Under the pieces are notes generated by a model. That model made no database searches and was not told where the DNA came from. It worked only from the letters and a program-made list of their open reading frames with translations. Positions 40,315 through 48,337 of a DNA stretch of 55,059 bases are shown here, one piece after another. Position numbers and translations under genes: made by a program. Each line of letters begins with the position of its first letter. Position 1 is the stretch's first letter. The stretch comes from Planctomycetaceae bacterium (GTDB lineage: Bacteria; Planctomycetota; Phycisphaerae; SM23-33): positions 1 to 55,059 of the forward strand of contig JAJFVE010000199.1 of assembly GCA_021371965.1 (NCBI GenBank). Reading direction: 5' to 3'.

Positions 40315-41805
40315 ATGATCAGATTGACCATCGACAACCAGGAAGTCTCGGTCGAAAGCGGCGCGACGCTGCTTGACGCTGCACGCGCGCTGGGGATCGA
40401 GATCCCCACATTATGCCACTGGGGCGGCTGCACGCCGCAGACGTCGTGCATGGTCTGCCTGGTGAAGGTCGAGGGCATGTCGCGAATGCTGCCCTCGTGC
40501 GCGACGCCGGCCGTCGAGGGCATGCGCGTGCAGAGCCAGACGGCCGAGGTGCTCGACGCACGCCGCACGGCGTTGGAACTGCTGCTGGCCGAGCACCTGG
40601 GCGACTGCCTGGCCCCGTGCCAGCTTGCCAGCGCGCACCGCGTGCACATCCCGCAGATGCTGCGACAGGTGATGGCGGGCGATATGAACGCGGCTATCAA
40701 GACTCTCACAGCCGAGGTGGCGCTGCCGGCGTGCCTGACGCGGGTCGAGGATGAGGCCGCCGAGAAGGCGTGCCGCCGCATGTATCAAGATGATGCCGTC
40801 GCCATCGGGGCCATCGAACGCCACGTGGCCGACGCGAATCTGGCCGCCGGTCCGCGCGTCCCGCAATGCGCGCCGGCCTCGGGCAAACGCGTGGCCGTCA
40901 TCGGCGCCGGCGTAGCGGGGCTGTCGGCAGCATATTTCCTGCAGCGCGCCGGCCACGCCTGCACGATTCTGGACCGCGGCGACTGGCCCGGCGGCAAGCT
41001 TCGCGGCGTGCCCGAGGACCTGCTCTGTCCGCACGTGATGGCCAAGGAGATCGGCGTCATCGCGAAGATGGGTGTAGTCTTCGAGATGAAGGCCGCCATC
41101 GGACCACAGCGGCCTCTGGAAACACTGGGCGGTGAATATGACGCCGTGGTTGTGGCCGCGGGCGAGTCCTTCAGCAACAACGCCGTGGCGCCCAACATCT
41201 TCCGAGCCGGGGCCTCGCATCGACCTGGAATGTCCGCTCTGCGGGCCGCTGCCGACGGAAAAGACGCCGCCTCGCGCGTGGATCAGTTCCTCAACGGACG
41301 CGACGTCAACGGCCTCGATAAACCGTTCTCGACCCGCATGGGCCGGCCGACCGAAGAAGACGTGAAGGTCTTCATGCAAACGGCCAGCCCCGCCAAGCGA
41401 TGGACCGACACCGGCGACCGCAGCGTCCTGACCGACGAACAAGCCGCCGCCGAAGCCGCCCGCTGCATGCACTGCGACTGCCGCAAAGCCGACCACTGCC
41501 GCCTGCGCGACGCATCGGCCGCCCTCGACGCGGCCGTCAATCGCTACCACCTGCCCCGCCCGCCCTTCACGCAGGACCTTCGCCACGCCAGCGTCATCTT
41601 CGAAGCGGGCAAGTGCATCAAGTGCGGCCTGTGCGAATCGATCTGCCGAGCGGCCGGCGAGAAACTGGGCCTGGCCATCACCGGCCGCGGGTTCAACGTA
41701 GAAATCGTTGTCCCCTTCGACAAGCCCCTGAGCGACGCGCTGACAAAAGCGGCACAAGCCTGCGTCGAAGCCTGCCCCACCGGAGCGCTGGCGTTGAAAG
41801 AATAG
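40315..41805 (+). CDS. NuoG-like [2Fe-2S] protein fused to a FAD/NAD-binding domain
   Basis: The 496-residue product starts with a NuoG/HydA-type [2Fe-2S] domain (CHWGGCTPQTSCMVC, then LPSCATPAVEGM) and a His-Cys region DCLAPCQLASAH. Residues about 187-330 are a GltD-like flavin domain starting RVAVIGAGVAGLSAAYFL. It is much shorter than usual: the NADPH Rossmann subdomain seems missing or reduced. The C-terminus has CMHCDCRKADHC and CIKCGLCESICRAAGEKLG, typical of NADPH-GOGAT/NfnB-like linkers. It probably works with the NuoEF fusion as a soluble NAD(P)H-ferredoxin module. No Shine-Dalgarno is visible because a repeat precedes the ATG. Confidence 0.88.
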   Translation: MIRLTIDNQEVSVESGATLLDAARALGIEIPTLCHWGGCTPQTSCMVCLVKVEGMSRMLPSCATPAVEGMRVQSQTAEVLDARRTALELLLAEHLGDCLAPCQLASAHRVHIPQMLRQVMAGDMNAAIKTLTAEVALPACLTRVEDEAAEKACRRMYQDDAVAIGAIERHVADANLAAGPRVPQCAPASGKRVAVIGAGVAGLSAAYFLQRAGHACTILDRGDWPGGKLRGVPEDLLCPHVMAKEIGVIAKMGVVFEMKAAIGPQRPLETLGGEYDAVVVAAGESFSNNAVAPNIFRAGASHRPGMSALRAAADGKDAASRVDQFLNGRDVNGLDKPFSTRMGRPTEEDVKVFMQTASPAKRWTDTGDRSVLTDEQAAAEAARCMHCDCRKADHCRLRDASAALDAAVNRYHLPRPPFTQDLRHASVIFEAGKCIKCGLCESICRAAGEKLGLAITGRGFNVEIVVPFDKPLSDALTKAAQACVEACPTGALALKE

Positions 41806-41815
41806 CTACGGAATA

Positions 41816-42181
41816 TCAGATACCGACAGAAGTGGTGGTGCTGCGACGGCGAACGAACCGGACACGCGATCCGACTGGAAGGCAGGATGAGGTCTGCCCG
41901 CGAATGAATATTTCCAGTTGGCCGTTCTTACCTTGCCGGTAGAGAGTTGGCTGAGGTAAAGGCGAGAATCCGTCCAGTGTTGACATTTGCATGTCGATGT
42001 CGTGACGGATCAATTCATGATCGGGCATGGTCTCTATTGGAGGATCAAGTGTCGCAATAAATCCCGGCTCCTCACGGATAGGCGGGCGTACGTACCAAGG
42101 GGAGAGACGCCATGGCTTCAACTCATCTCGTACGCGACTTACAGTAAAGAGGGTTTCCAGAATAGCTTTGAGCTCATCCAT
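41816..42181 (-). CDS. Hypothetical protein
   Basis: This 121-residue frame has no family I recognise. It has a mixed, non-biased composition (MDELKAILETLFTVSRVRDE, IREEPGFIATLDPP) and AGAAGG about eight bases before ATG 42181, which favours a real gene. GC content is lower than in the neighbours, so it may be acquired. The upstream side begins with a CTCAGCG 3x9 repeat. GTG 42190 is an alternative start. It is convergent with the NuoG-like gene, ten bases apart. Confidence 0.5.
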   Translation of the reverse strand: MDELKAILETLFTVSRVRDELKPWRLSPWYVRPPIREEPGFIATLDPPIETMPDHELIRHDIDMQMSTLDGFSPLPQPTLYRQGKNGQLEIFIRGQTSSCLPVGSRVRFVRRRSTTTSVGI

Positions 42182-42198
42182 TCCTGCCACCTTCTTCG

Positions 42199-42225
42199 CC
42201 TCAGCGTCCTGAGCGACCTCAGCAG
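42199..42225. repeat. CCTCAGCGT 3x9 repeat, copy 1
   Basis: Three 9-base units: CCTCAGCGT, CCTGAGCGA, CCTCAGCAG. The copy at 50586-50612 differs at two or three positions. Only single arms are seen in this window. Here it sits just before a minus-strand start codon. Confidence 0.82.
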
Positions 42226-42237
42226 CTACTTAAGAGA

Positions 42238-42444
42238 TTAAAACAGCGTATAGATGAACGGCGCGACGGCGGATGAGCTGCTGATGACGATCAGCAGCGC
42301 TACCAGCAGCAGCACGATGATGATCGGAGCGAGCCACCATTTCTTGTTGTGCAGGAGGAAGTCCAGGAACTCGGCGAAGAAGCCTGGCGCGGGCGCGTCG
42401 GCCTGGGCAGCGAAGTCGTTCGACTTGTGGTTGTTCTTTGCCAT
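42238..42444 (-). CDS. DUF5989 small membrane protein
   Basis: The 68-residue product has a soluble N-terminal third and FFAEFLDFLLHNKKWWLAP, then a membrane helix (IIIVLLLVALLIVIS) and the ending SSAVAPFIYTLF. This matches DUF5989 proteins, which in other bacteria often sit beside SxtJ and carbamoyltransferase genes; neither is near here. A TATAAT lies 19 bases upstream of ATG. Function unknown. Confidence 0.85.
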   Translation of the reverse strand: MAKNNHKSNDFAAQADAPAPGFFAEFLDFLLHNKKWWLAPIIIVLLLVALLIVISSSSAVAPFIYTLF

Positions 42445-42463
42445 AATCCGTCCTCGCTGGCGC

Positions 42464-42469
42464 ATTATA
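42464..42469 (-). promoter_or_regulatory. -10 box of the DUF5989 gene
   Basis: The minus strand reads GGTG-TATAAT-GCGCC, a perfect -10 in GC-rich surroundings, 19 bases before the ATG. Confidence 0.45.
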
Positions 42470-42592
42470 CACCAGGATGGGATTGGGATGCACATTCTTG
42501 CCGCTTGCGGCTTCGCGGTTGTTCTGTAAGCGAGACAGCGCGAAGCCGCAAGCGGCAAAGATAAGAAACGCCTTACGGCGTCACTACGAACT

Positions 42593-43705
42593 TTATTTCA
42601 TCGCCGCGACGATGGCGTCTGCCATTTCGCTGGTGCCTACCGCCGTCGGGTCGGTGCGCTGGGGCTTCATGTCGTAGGTGACGTTCTTGCCCTCGGCGAT
42701 GACTGCCGCGGTGGCTTTCTCCAGCCGCTCGGCGGCGGCCTTTTCGCCCAGGTGCCGCAGCATCAGCATGCCTGAGAGAATCAGCGCCGTGGGGTTGACC
42801 TTGTTGAGCCCCTTGTACTTGGGGGCCGAGCCGTGCGTGGCCTCGAAGACCGCGCTGGTCTTGCCGATATTGGCCCCGGGCGCCACGCCCAGGCCGCCCA
42901 CCAGGCCGGCGCACAGGTCCGACAGGATGTCGCCGTAGAGGTTGGGCAGCACGAGCACGTCGTACAGCTCGGGCTTCTGCACAAGCTGCATGCACATGTT
43001 GTCGACCAGGCACTGGTCGAACTGCACGTCGGAGTATCCCGCGGCCACTTCTTCGGCGACGGCTTTGAATAGCCCGTCGGTATACTTCATGATGTTGGCC
43101 TTGTGGATGGCCGTAACTTTCCTGCGGCCGTTGGCGCGGGCGTAATCAAAGGCGTACTTCACGATCCGCCGCGTGTTCTCGACGCTGATGGGCTTGATCG
43201 AGATGCCGGTTGAGTCCTTGCCGGTCTTGATCTTGCGATCGGACGCCAGGCGGTTGATCTGGTCGATCAGCTCGGCCGTGGCGGGCAGGCCGCGCTCGAA
43301 CTCGACGCCCGCGTAGAGGTCTTCGCAGTTCTCGCGCACGAGAACCAGGTCGATATTTTCGTAGCGGCTGCGGACGCCTTTGTAGCTCTTGCACGGGCGA
43401 ACGCAGGCGTAGAGATCCAGTGTCTGGCGCAGCAGCACGTTGACGGAGCGAAAGCCCGTGCCGATGGGCGTGGTGATCGGGGCCTTGAGCGTCGCGTCGC
43501 TGGCACGCACGGCGTCGATGGTCTCGGCCGGCATGGGCGTTCCGGCCGTGGCCATGATATCGACGCCGGCCTGGCAGACGGTCCAGGCGATCGTCCCGGC
43601 GCCGGCGGTCTTGGCCAGCGCGGCGTCGACGCACTTGCGAGCGGCCGCCGCCAGCTCCGGACCAACCCCGTCGCCCATAATCAATGCAACTTTGTGTGCA
43701 GCCAT
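42593..43705 (-). CDS. NAD-dependent isocitrate dehydrogenase
   Basis: The 370-residue protein belongs to the isocitrate/isopropylmalate dehydrogenase family. [15 protein letters not shown] begins the fold. [19 protein letters not shown] carries the Ser, Asn and Arg residues that bind the gamma-carboxylate in isocitrate enzymes, and the LRQ-LDLYA-VRP pattern is that of NAD-dependent, Idh3-like forms. Tyr-Asp motifs [17 protein letters not shown] and [12 protein letters not shown] complete the site. It would convert isocitrate to 2-oxoglutarate, the carbon acceptor used by the GS-GOGAT pair downstream in the window. AAAGGA precedes the ATG. It diverges from the UroD-family gene. Confidence 0.9.
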   Translation of the reverse strand: MAAHKVALIMGDGVGPELAAAARKCVDAALAKTAGAGTIAWTVCQAGVDIMATAGTPMPAETIDAVRASDATLKAPITTPIGTGFRSVNVLLRQTLDLYACVRPCKSYKGVRSRYENIDLVLVRENCEDLYAGVEFERGLPATAELIDQINRLASDRKIKTGKDSTGISIKPISVENTRRIVKYAFDYARANGRRKVTAIHKANIMKYTDGLFKAVAEEVAAGYSDVQFDQCLVDNMCMQLVQKPELYDVLVLPNLYGDILSDLCAGLVGGLGVAPGANIGKTSAVFEATHGSAPKYKGLNKVNPTALILSGMLMLRHLGEKAAAERLEKATAAVIAEGKNVTYDMKPQRTDPTAVGTSEMADAIVAAMK

Positions 43706-43749
43706 CGTGATTCCTTTCGTGGAGGCGGAATCGTAGCAAAACCCCCGGC

Positions 43750-43782
43750 CATTTCCAATTTGCGATTTCCAATTTCCAATTG
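43750..43782. repeat. Single ATTTCCA repeat arm in a divergent promoter region
   Basis: ATTTCCAATTTGCGATTTCC and following bases match one 33-base arm of the elements at 862-969 and 6301-6414. No second arm is nearby. It lies between divergent starts at 43705 and 43815. Confidence 0.85.
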
Positions 43783-43801
43783 CCACGGCCGGCCGCGAGG
43801 G

Positions 43802-43807
43802 TACAGT
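43802..43807 (+). promoter_or_regulatory. -10-like hexamer immediately before a start codon
   Basis: TACAGT ends seven bases before the ATG at 43815, with no Shine-Dalgarno in between. This suggests a leaderless transcript. Confidence 0.4.
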
Positions 43808-43814
43808 ACCGCCC

Positions 43815-44984
43815 ATGCTACCACGCGAACGAGTACTGGCGGCTTTGGAGCACCGGGAAGGCGACCGCATTCCCTGGGGCGAGCACTTTATCGACTACAA
43901 CGTGTACGAGGACATCCTCGGCCGCGAGACGCTGGTCCACTCCAAGTTCAGAGAGACCCAAGCGTACTGGGACGGCCGGCGCGACGACGTCGTCGCCAGC
44001 TACATCCGCGACGGGGCTGAGCTCATCCGCGCGCTGGACATGGACATCTACGCCGTCGGCATGATGGCCCCCAAGGGCTACGCGCCCCAGCCGCTGCGGC
44101 GGATCGACAGCGAGACCTTTGAAGACGACGGCGGCAACCTCTATCGCATCTCGGCCACCACGCACGACCTGAGGCCCTGGAAGATCAAGCCCAACACTGC
44201 CTGGCAACCGCCGACCCTAGAAGGCCTGCAGCGGCAGATCGACCAGTTCGATCCCAACGCCATCGGCGACCCGAGCGATTCGTGCTGGGACTGGGTGCGC
44301 TCAGCCGTGGCGGAGATGAAGCCCACGCACTACATCGTGCTGCTCTGCGGCGACCTGGAATGGCCGACGTTCGGCGCCAACGAAGAAGAAGGCTGGATGA
44401 ACCTGATCCTCCAGCCGGAAATTTGCCGCAAGATCTGCGAGCTTCGCCAGCTCCACCTGACGCGCGAGGTCAAGCTCTTCGCCAAGCTGGGCGTCGACGG
44501 TATCATGCCCTGCGGCGACCTGGGCTCCAGCACCAGCCTCATGGCCAGCCCGGCGATCTATCGCGACATGGTCCTGCCGGTGCACCGGGCACACGTGGCG
44601 GCCGCCCACGCGGCGGGCCTGCACGTGCTCAAGCACTGCTGCGGGCACGTCTGGCCGATCATCGACGAACTGGCCGACACATACGACGCGTACGAGGGCA
44701 TTCAGGCTAGCGCGGGGATGGATATTGCCGCCCTCAAGCAGCGCGTAGGCGACCGCCTGTGCCTCTGGGGCGGGATCTGGCATGAGCACATCATCGCCGG
44801 CGGCCTCGAGGACATCCGAGCCGACGCGGCCCACGCCTTCGCCAACGCCGCACCCGGCGGCGGGTTCGTCATGGGCTCGACGCACTCCATCGCCGTAGGC
44901 GCCAAGGCCGCCAACGTGCTGGAAATGAAACGCCTGGTCAACGACTGGGGCCGCTATCCAATGCGGCCGGAACGATTTCGATAG
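43815..44984 (+). CDS. Uroporphyrinogen decarboxylase (URO-D)-family protein 1
   Basis: The 389-residue TIM-barrel protein resembles the MtaA/CmuA-like branch of the URO-D family. These members mostly act as corrinoid-dependent methyltransferases rather than in haem synthesis. [19 protein letters not shown] is the typical start. Two late motifs, [13 protein letters not shown] and the following [10 protein letters not shown], supply the His and Cys that bind zinc in methyltransferase members. Substrate unknown; no corrinoid protein is encoded adjacent. It is followed by a second, divergent member nine bases away, so the pair likely acts together. Confidence 0.88.
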   Translation: MLPRERVLAALEHREGDRIPWGEHFIDYNVYEDILGRETLVHSKFRETQAYWDGRRDDVVASYIRDGAELIRALDMDIYAVGMMAPKGYAPQPLRRIDSETFEDDGGNLYRISATTHDLRPWKIKPNTAWQPPTLEGLQRQIDQFDPNAIGDPSDSCWDWVRSAVAEMKPTHYIVLLCGDLEWPTFGANEEEGWMNLILQPEICRKICELRQLHLTREVKLFAKLGVDGIMPCGDLGSSTSLMASPAIYRDMVLPVHRAHVAAAHAAGLHVLKHCCGHVWPIIDELADTYDAYEGIQASAGMDIAALKQRVGDRLCLWGGIWHEHIIAGGLEDIRADAAHAFANAAPGGGFVMGSTHSIAVGAKAANVLEMKRLVNDWGRYPMRPERFR

Positions 44985-44992
44985 GAGAATCC

Positions 44993-45976
44993 ATGCTTTC
45001 GCGTGAACGAGTTATTGAAGTCATCAAGCACCGCAAGCCCGACCGCATCCCGCTGTACGGCTGGGTGGGCTGGAATCTGCCCGAAAAGATCAACGCCCGC
45101 TGGGGCTCGCTGGAGGCCTTCGAGTCCAAGTACGAGTTCGACTACGCTCACCTCTTCGGCGGGCCAGGCACGTGGTCGGGAGAGCACCTGCAGAAGCTCG
45201 GCGCCGAGCTCAAGCGCCCCATCGAGCCGGCCGACCTGCGCGACGTGCCGACGCTGGACCCCAACGACATGGCGGCCTACGAAGGCGTGAAACAGGGCAT
45301 TGCGCATCACAGGGACAAATACGGGCGGTTCACGTACATCCAGACGCCGGGGCTGTTCGAGGCCCTCAATGGCATCTTCGGAATCGAGAACCACTTGGCG
45401 TACCTGGCGCTATATCCCGACGACATCAAAGACGTGTACGCCCGCCAAGCGGCGTGGAACAAGGCCTTCGCGATGAACTGCCTGGACCTGGGCGTGGACA
45501 TGATCCACGTCAGCGACGACTGGGGCTCGGAGCGCAGCTTGCTGTTCTCGCCGCGCACGTGGCGAGAGCTGATCTTCCCCTACCACAAGATCACCTGCGA
45601 CGCCGTCAAGGCCCGCGGCGGATTCATGAGCCTGCACTGCGACGGCAACTTCAACGAAGTGATCGAAGGCGTGATCGAGCTGGGTTACGACGTGGTGCAT
45701 CCGTGGCAGGAGTCGGCGGGCATGTCGCTGAAGATGTTTAAGGACAAGTACGCTAAGCGCCTGACCGTTATGGGCGGGCTGGACGTGCAGACGACGATCG
45801 GATTTGGCAAGCTGGACTTTCTCGTCAGCGAGATCGAGCGCGTGATGCGGATGTTCGCCGACGGCGGGCTGCTGTTCTGCACCACGCACTTCGTGCAGAA
45901 CCACTGCAGCGGCGAGGAACTCGAATTGGCCTACGATACGGCCTACCGCCTGGCGCGCGAGGTGGCGACAAGATAA
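44993..45976 (+). CDS. Uroporphyrinogen decarboxylase (URO-D)-family protein 2
   Basis: The 327-residue protein is a shorter URO-D-family member. It has LSRERVIEVIKHRKPDRIPLYGW at the start, VDMIHVSDDWGSERSLLFSP in the barrel and GFMSLHCDGNFNEVIEG, where the His-x-Cys-type ligand would lie. AGGAG precedes the ATG by five bases. As with its partner a methyl-transfer role is more likely than porphyrin decarboxylation. A repeat-filled gap follows before a convergent gene. Confidence 0.87.
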   Translation: MLSRERVIEVIKHRKPDRIPLYGWVGWNLPEKINARWGSLEAFESKYEFDYAHLFGGPGTWSGEHLQKLGAELKRPIEPADLRDVPTLDPNDMAAYEGVKQGIAHHRDKYGRFTYIQTPGLFEALNGIFGIENHLAYLALYPDDIKDVYARQAAWNKAFAMNCLDLGVDMIHVSDDWGSERSLLFSPRTWRELIFPYHKITCDAVKARGGFMSLHCDGNFNEVIEGVIELGYDVVHPWQESAGMSLKMFKDKYAKRLTVMGGLDVQTTIGFGKLDFLVSEIERVMRMFADGGLLFCTTHFVQNHCSGEELELAYDTAYRLAREVATR

Positions 45977-46244
45977 AGGATCCATCCAAGGCGGCAACCC
46001 TCCTGCACTGCGTCCCGCAGGGACGCTCGGAACCTAGCCGGGGGCAAGCGCAGCGCTGCCCTCGGTGCGGTCTCCCCATAAAGGCCGCCCCGACGGGGCG
46101 GCGGGATCCTTCACGCCCCAACCTGCCCGCCCCTTCGCGGCGGGACTGAAAAACGAACTGTTCCGGGGGACTGCGCCCTTTATCTCGCTCCGCTCGCTCA
46201 GGGCTTGCCCCCGGCTAGGCTCTGGCCGTCCCTTCGGGACGCTC
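45977..46244. repeat. Large inverted repeat (CCTAGCCGGGGGCAAGC) between convergent genes
   Basis: Arm 46011-46050 (CGTCCCGCAGGGACGCTCGG, then CCTAGCCGGGGGCAAGC) is matched in reverse complement by 46203-46242 (GCTTGCCCCCGGCTAGG, then CGTCCCTTCGGGACG). Small hairpins are nested, such as CCGCCCCGACGGGGCGG near 46088. No gene is present. The position between convergent genes would suit a transcription end, although this resembles a dispersed repeat. Confidence 0.85.
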
Positions 46245-46985
46245 TCACCCCACCACGGCAGAGGCCTGAGGATTCAGCGGGTTGGTCCGCAGCGCCAGCG
46301 AGAAAAGGTAGGGGTATTCTTTCTTGAGATGGGCCATGTAGAGGATCCACTCACCCAGCAGGCTCATGTAGACGCGGCGGACGTCGCCGGCCAGATGGGC
46401 CAAGTCCGACGCCGGCGAGGCCGTCAGGTCGGTCCGCTGCATGAGTTCCTCGGTCAGGTGGAAAACCGCCCAGAGCAGGTCGGTCACGCGCTGGTGCTCG
46501 AGCAGGTTGGGATTCTCCAGCAGGCGCAGCAGGAACTCTCGCTTGGCCAACAGCAGGTTCATGATGGTCGTCAGCGTTGCCGGATCGACCTCCATCTGCG
46601 GCTGGGCATGCCGCAGGTGCTTGCAGGCGGCTGCAAACTGCCGCGCTGTCCAGCTATCATCAACCGCCAGGTGCCGCCGCGTCGTCTCGATACCGGCGTC
46701 GCAGGCGGTCAATGCGCGAATGAGGCCTTTTCCCACTTCGCTGAAGAACGCTCCGACCACCATGTTGAGCTTGCTGAAGCGCTCGTGTCTTTCGTGGCGC
46801 TGGAGCAACTGGTGCAGCACGAGCGTCACCAGCAGCACCTCGATGGGCAGGAATGCGATGTCGCCAACAACGTAGAGAAAGATGTGGTGCGCGTCGCGGA
46901 ATATCAGCCAGTGCACCAGATACATCAATGCCGAGGCGGCGATCAGCGCCGCGGCCAGGGCGATCTGCCAGCGGTAATGCTTCAT
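46245..46985 (-). CDS. Conserved two-helix membrane protein
   Basis: The 246-residue product has two N-terminal membrane helices (residues 8-24 and 35-60; YLVHWLIFRDAHHIFLYVVGDIAFLPIEVLLVTLVLHQLL) and a long helical cytoplasmic part. I recall similar proteins with the HYLIFRDAHHIF motif in many bacteria, all uncharacterised. AAAGGAG lies five bases before ATG 46985 and TACAAT (47016-47021) is a candidate -10. It diverges from the two lipoprotein genes. Confidence 0.82.
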   Translation of the reverse strand: MKHYRWQIALAAALIAASALMYLVHWLIFRDAHHIFLYVVGDIAFLPIEVLLVTLVLHQLLQRHERHERFSKLNMVVGAFFSEVGKGLIRALTACDAGIETTRRHLAVDDSWTARQFAAACKHLRHAQPQMEVDPATLTTIMNLLLAKREFLLRLLENPNLLEHQRVTDLLWAVFHLTEELMQRTDLTASPASDLAHLAGDVRRVYMSLLGEWILYMAHLKKEYPYLFSLALRTNPLNPQASAVVG

Positions 46986-47015
46986 CGATTCTCCTTTGGT
47001 GAAAGAACGCGGCAC

Positions 47016-47021
47016 ATTGTA
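47016..47021 (-). promoter_or_regulatory. -10 box of the membrane-protein gene
   Basis: The minus strand reads GCGA-TACAAT-GTGCCG, 30 bases before the ATG at 46985. It lies next to the divergent promoter at 47038-47066. Confidence 0.4.
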
Positions 47022-47037
47022 TCGCCCGCGGTGGCGA

Positions 47038-47066
47038 TTGAATGCGCCCAACACCGGCGATATACT
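47038..47066 (+). promoter_or_regulatory. Sigma70-type promoter of the lipoprotein pair
   Basis: TTGAAT (47038-47043) and TATACT (47061-47066) are separated by 17 bases, 45 bases upstream of ATG 47112. Confidence 0.55.
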
Positions 47067-47111
47067 GTTCGTCAGCCGCGCCCGCACGTGCGGCCGAAGG
47101 GAGCGTCGATC

Positions 47112-47450
47112 ATGTGGAAGTGTCCGGCCCTGATCCTGCTGTGCCTGGGGGCGCTGGTCTGCGGCGGTTGCTTCAAAGCCGACGTAACCGTGCCCGAGGT
47201 GCCCTACTCCTCTCCGCCGCCGCCAACGCCGTCGGGGGTGATCCCATCGGCGGTTCCCGGCGACCGCGGCGACCTGCTGCGCGAGAACCAGCAGCTTCGC
47301 CAGCGCGTGGCTTGGCTGCAGGACGACATCGCCCGGCTCCAGCGAAAGCAGGACTCGCTGCAAAAGGACCTGGGCAAGATCCAGGCCGACATCGACAAGG
47401 CCGCCGTCGAGCGGGACCGCTACCGCCGCATTGCGGAGGGCCGATCATGA
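47112..47450 (+). CDS. Small lipoprotein with coiled coil, first of a pair
   Basis: The 112-residue product has a lipoprotein signal (LGALVCGGC lipobox), a proline-rich spacer (SSPPPPTPSGVIP) and a helical C-terminal half with heptads (LLRENQQLRQRVAWLQDDI). It should be an outer-membrane or cell-envelope anchored coiled coil. Its stop overlaps the next start by four bases (ATGA). The second gene encodes a protein of the same plan, so the two may form a heteromer. Confidence 0.85.
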   Translation: MWKCPALILLCLGALVCGGCFKADVTVPEVPYSSPPPPTPSGVIPSAVPGDRGDLLRENQQLRQRVAWLQDDIARLQRKQDSLQKDLGKIQADIDKAAVERDRYRRIAEGRS

Positions 47451-47764
47451 ACACCATAACCCGTATCACAGTCCTGGCGGGGATGCTGCTGGCTGCGGGC
47501 TGCGCGGACGTGACCGTTCGCAGGCCCGAGCCGGCGCCGGCGGTGTACCAGAGCGCCCCACCGGTCGACAGCGGCCAATCCATGGCCTCGCTGGCGAGAG
47601 AGAACTCTCAGCTTCGTGCGTCGCTGGGGCGCCTGGAACAGGGCCGCCGCGGCGCCGAGGCGGCGGTGAACTCCCTCGAAAGTCAGAAAAGCGCCATGAA
47701 GCGCACGCGCGAGCAGGTCGAGAAGGATCGCGACTACTACAAGAAACGCGCAAAAGACAGGTAA
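47447..47764 (+). CDS. Small lipoprotein with coiled coil, second of a pair
   Basis: The 105-residue product has the lipobox GMLLAAGC, a short linker and a coiled coil (LARENSQLRASLGRLEQGRR, then SQKSAMKRTREQVEKD). It shares the VTV/RENxQLR elements with the protein encoded just upstream, which suggests tandem duplication and divergence. Function unknown; Lpp-like envelope tethering is possible but it lacks a C-terminal Lys after the usual motif. Confidence 0.85.
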   Translation: MNTITRITVLAGMLLAAGCADVTVRRPEPAPAVYQSAPPVDSGQSMASLARENSQLRASLGRLEQGRRGAEAAVNSLESQKSAMKRTREQVEKDRDYYKKRAKDR

Positions 47765-47806
47765 CCGGCAGCATTACCGGCAGCCGCTACGGATTGTCAT
47801 TCGTCC

Positions 47807-48280
47807 TCACGGACCGGTCAGGCCGACCGGGGCTACCTGGACGGCCACGATCACCGGGCGGTCGACCCAGCGGTTGTAGAACTGGTCCGACATCCGCTGT
47901 GTGCCGCCAAGGCCGACGCCGGAACTGGGCGACATATCCACGCCGAAAATGCTGACGTTGCCGGTGGTCTGCACCTTGTCGTTCACGGCCACATTCGGAA
48001 CCGGGCTGTCGACATCGACGAGCACGAGAATATCCATGTCGGTCGGATCGGTCAGCAGCAGCATCCGCGGCGTGTAAATGTACTTCACCGAACCCATGAC
48101 CGTGACGGTGCGGCCGACGTACGAGTTGGGCATGGTGTTGATCAGCCCGATGGTGGTGTGAGACTCGTCAATCGCCGGCTGCGTCGTCGGTGACGGCGTG
48201 GACTGGCTGCTGCAAGCGGCCGCAAGAGGCAGCACCAAGGCGATCCCCAGGAACATTCTCCCGCGCGTTGAAGCGATCAT
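47807..48280 (-). CDS. Lipoprotein with possible OB-fold domain
   Basis: The 157-residue product has a lipoprotein signal (VLPLAAAC). Residues about 45-130 (YVGRTVTVMGSVKYIYTPRMLLLTD, then NVAVNDKVQTTGNVSIF) resemble the bacterial OB-fold pattern of exported proteins. TAGGAGG precedes the ATG. It faces the lipoprotein pair convergently and diverges from the beta-helix gene. Function unknown. Confidence 0.82.
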   Translation of the reverse strand: MIASTRGRMFLGIALVLPLAAACSSQSTPSPTTQPAIDESHTTIGLINTMPNSYVGRTVTVMGSVKYIYTPRMLLLTDPTDMDILVLVDVDSPVPNVAVNDKVQTTGNVSIFGVDMSPSSGVGLGGTQRMSDQFYNRWVDRPVIVAVQVAPVGLTGP

Positions 48281-48337
48281 GTTCGTTCCCTCCTAAAGAA
48301 GTATACGCGGCGGGTCCATTGGACTATCCTCGTCGTC

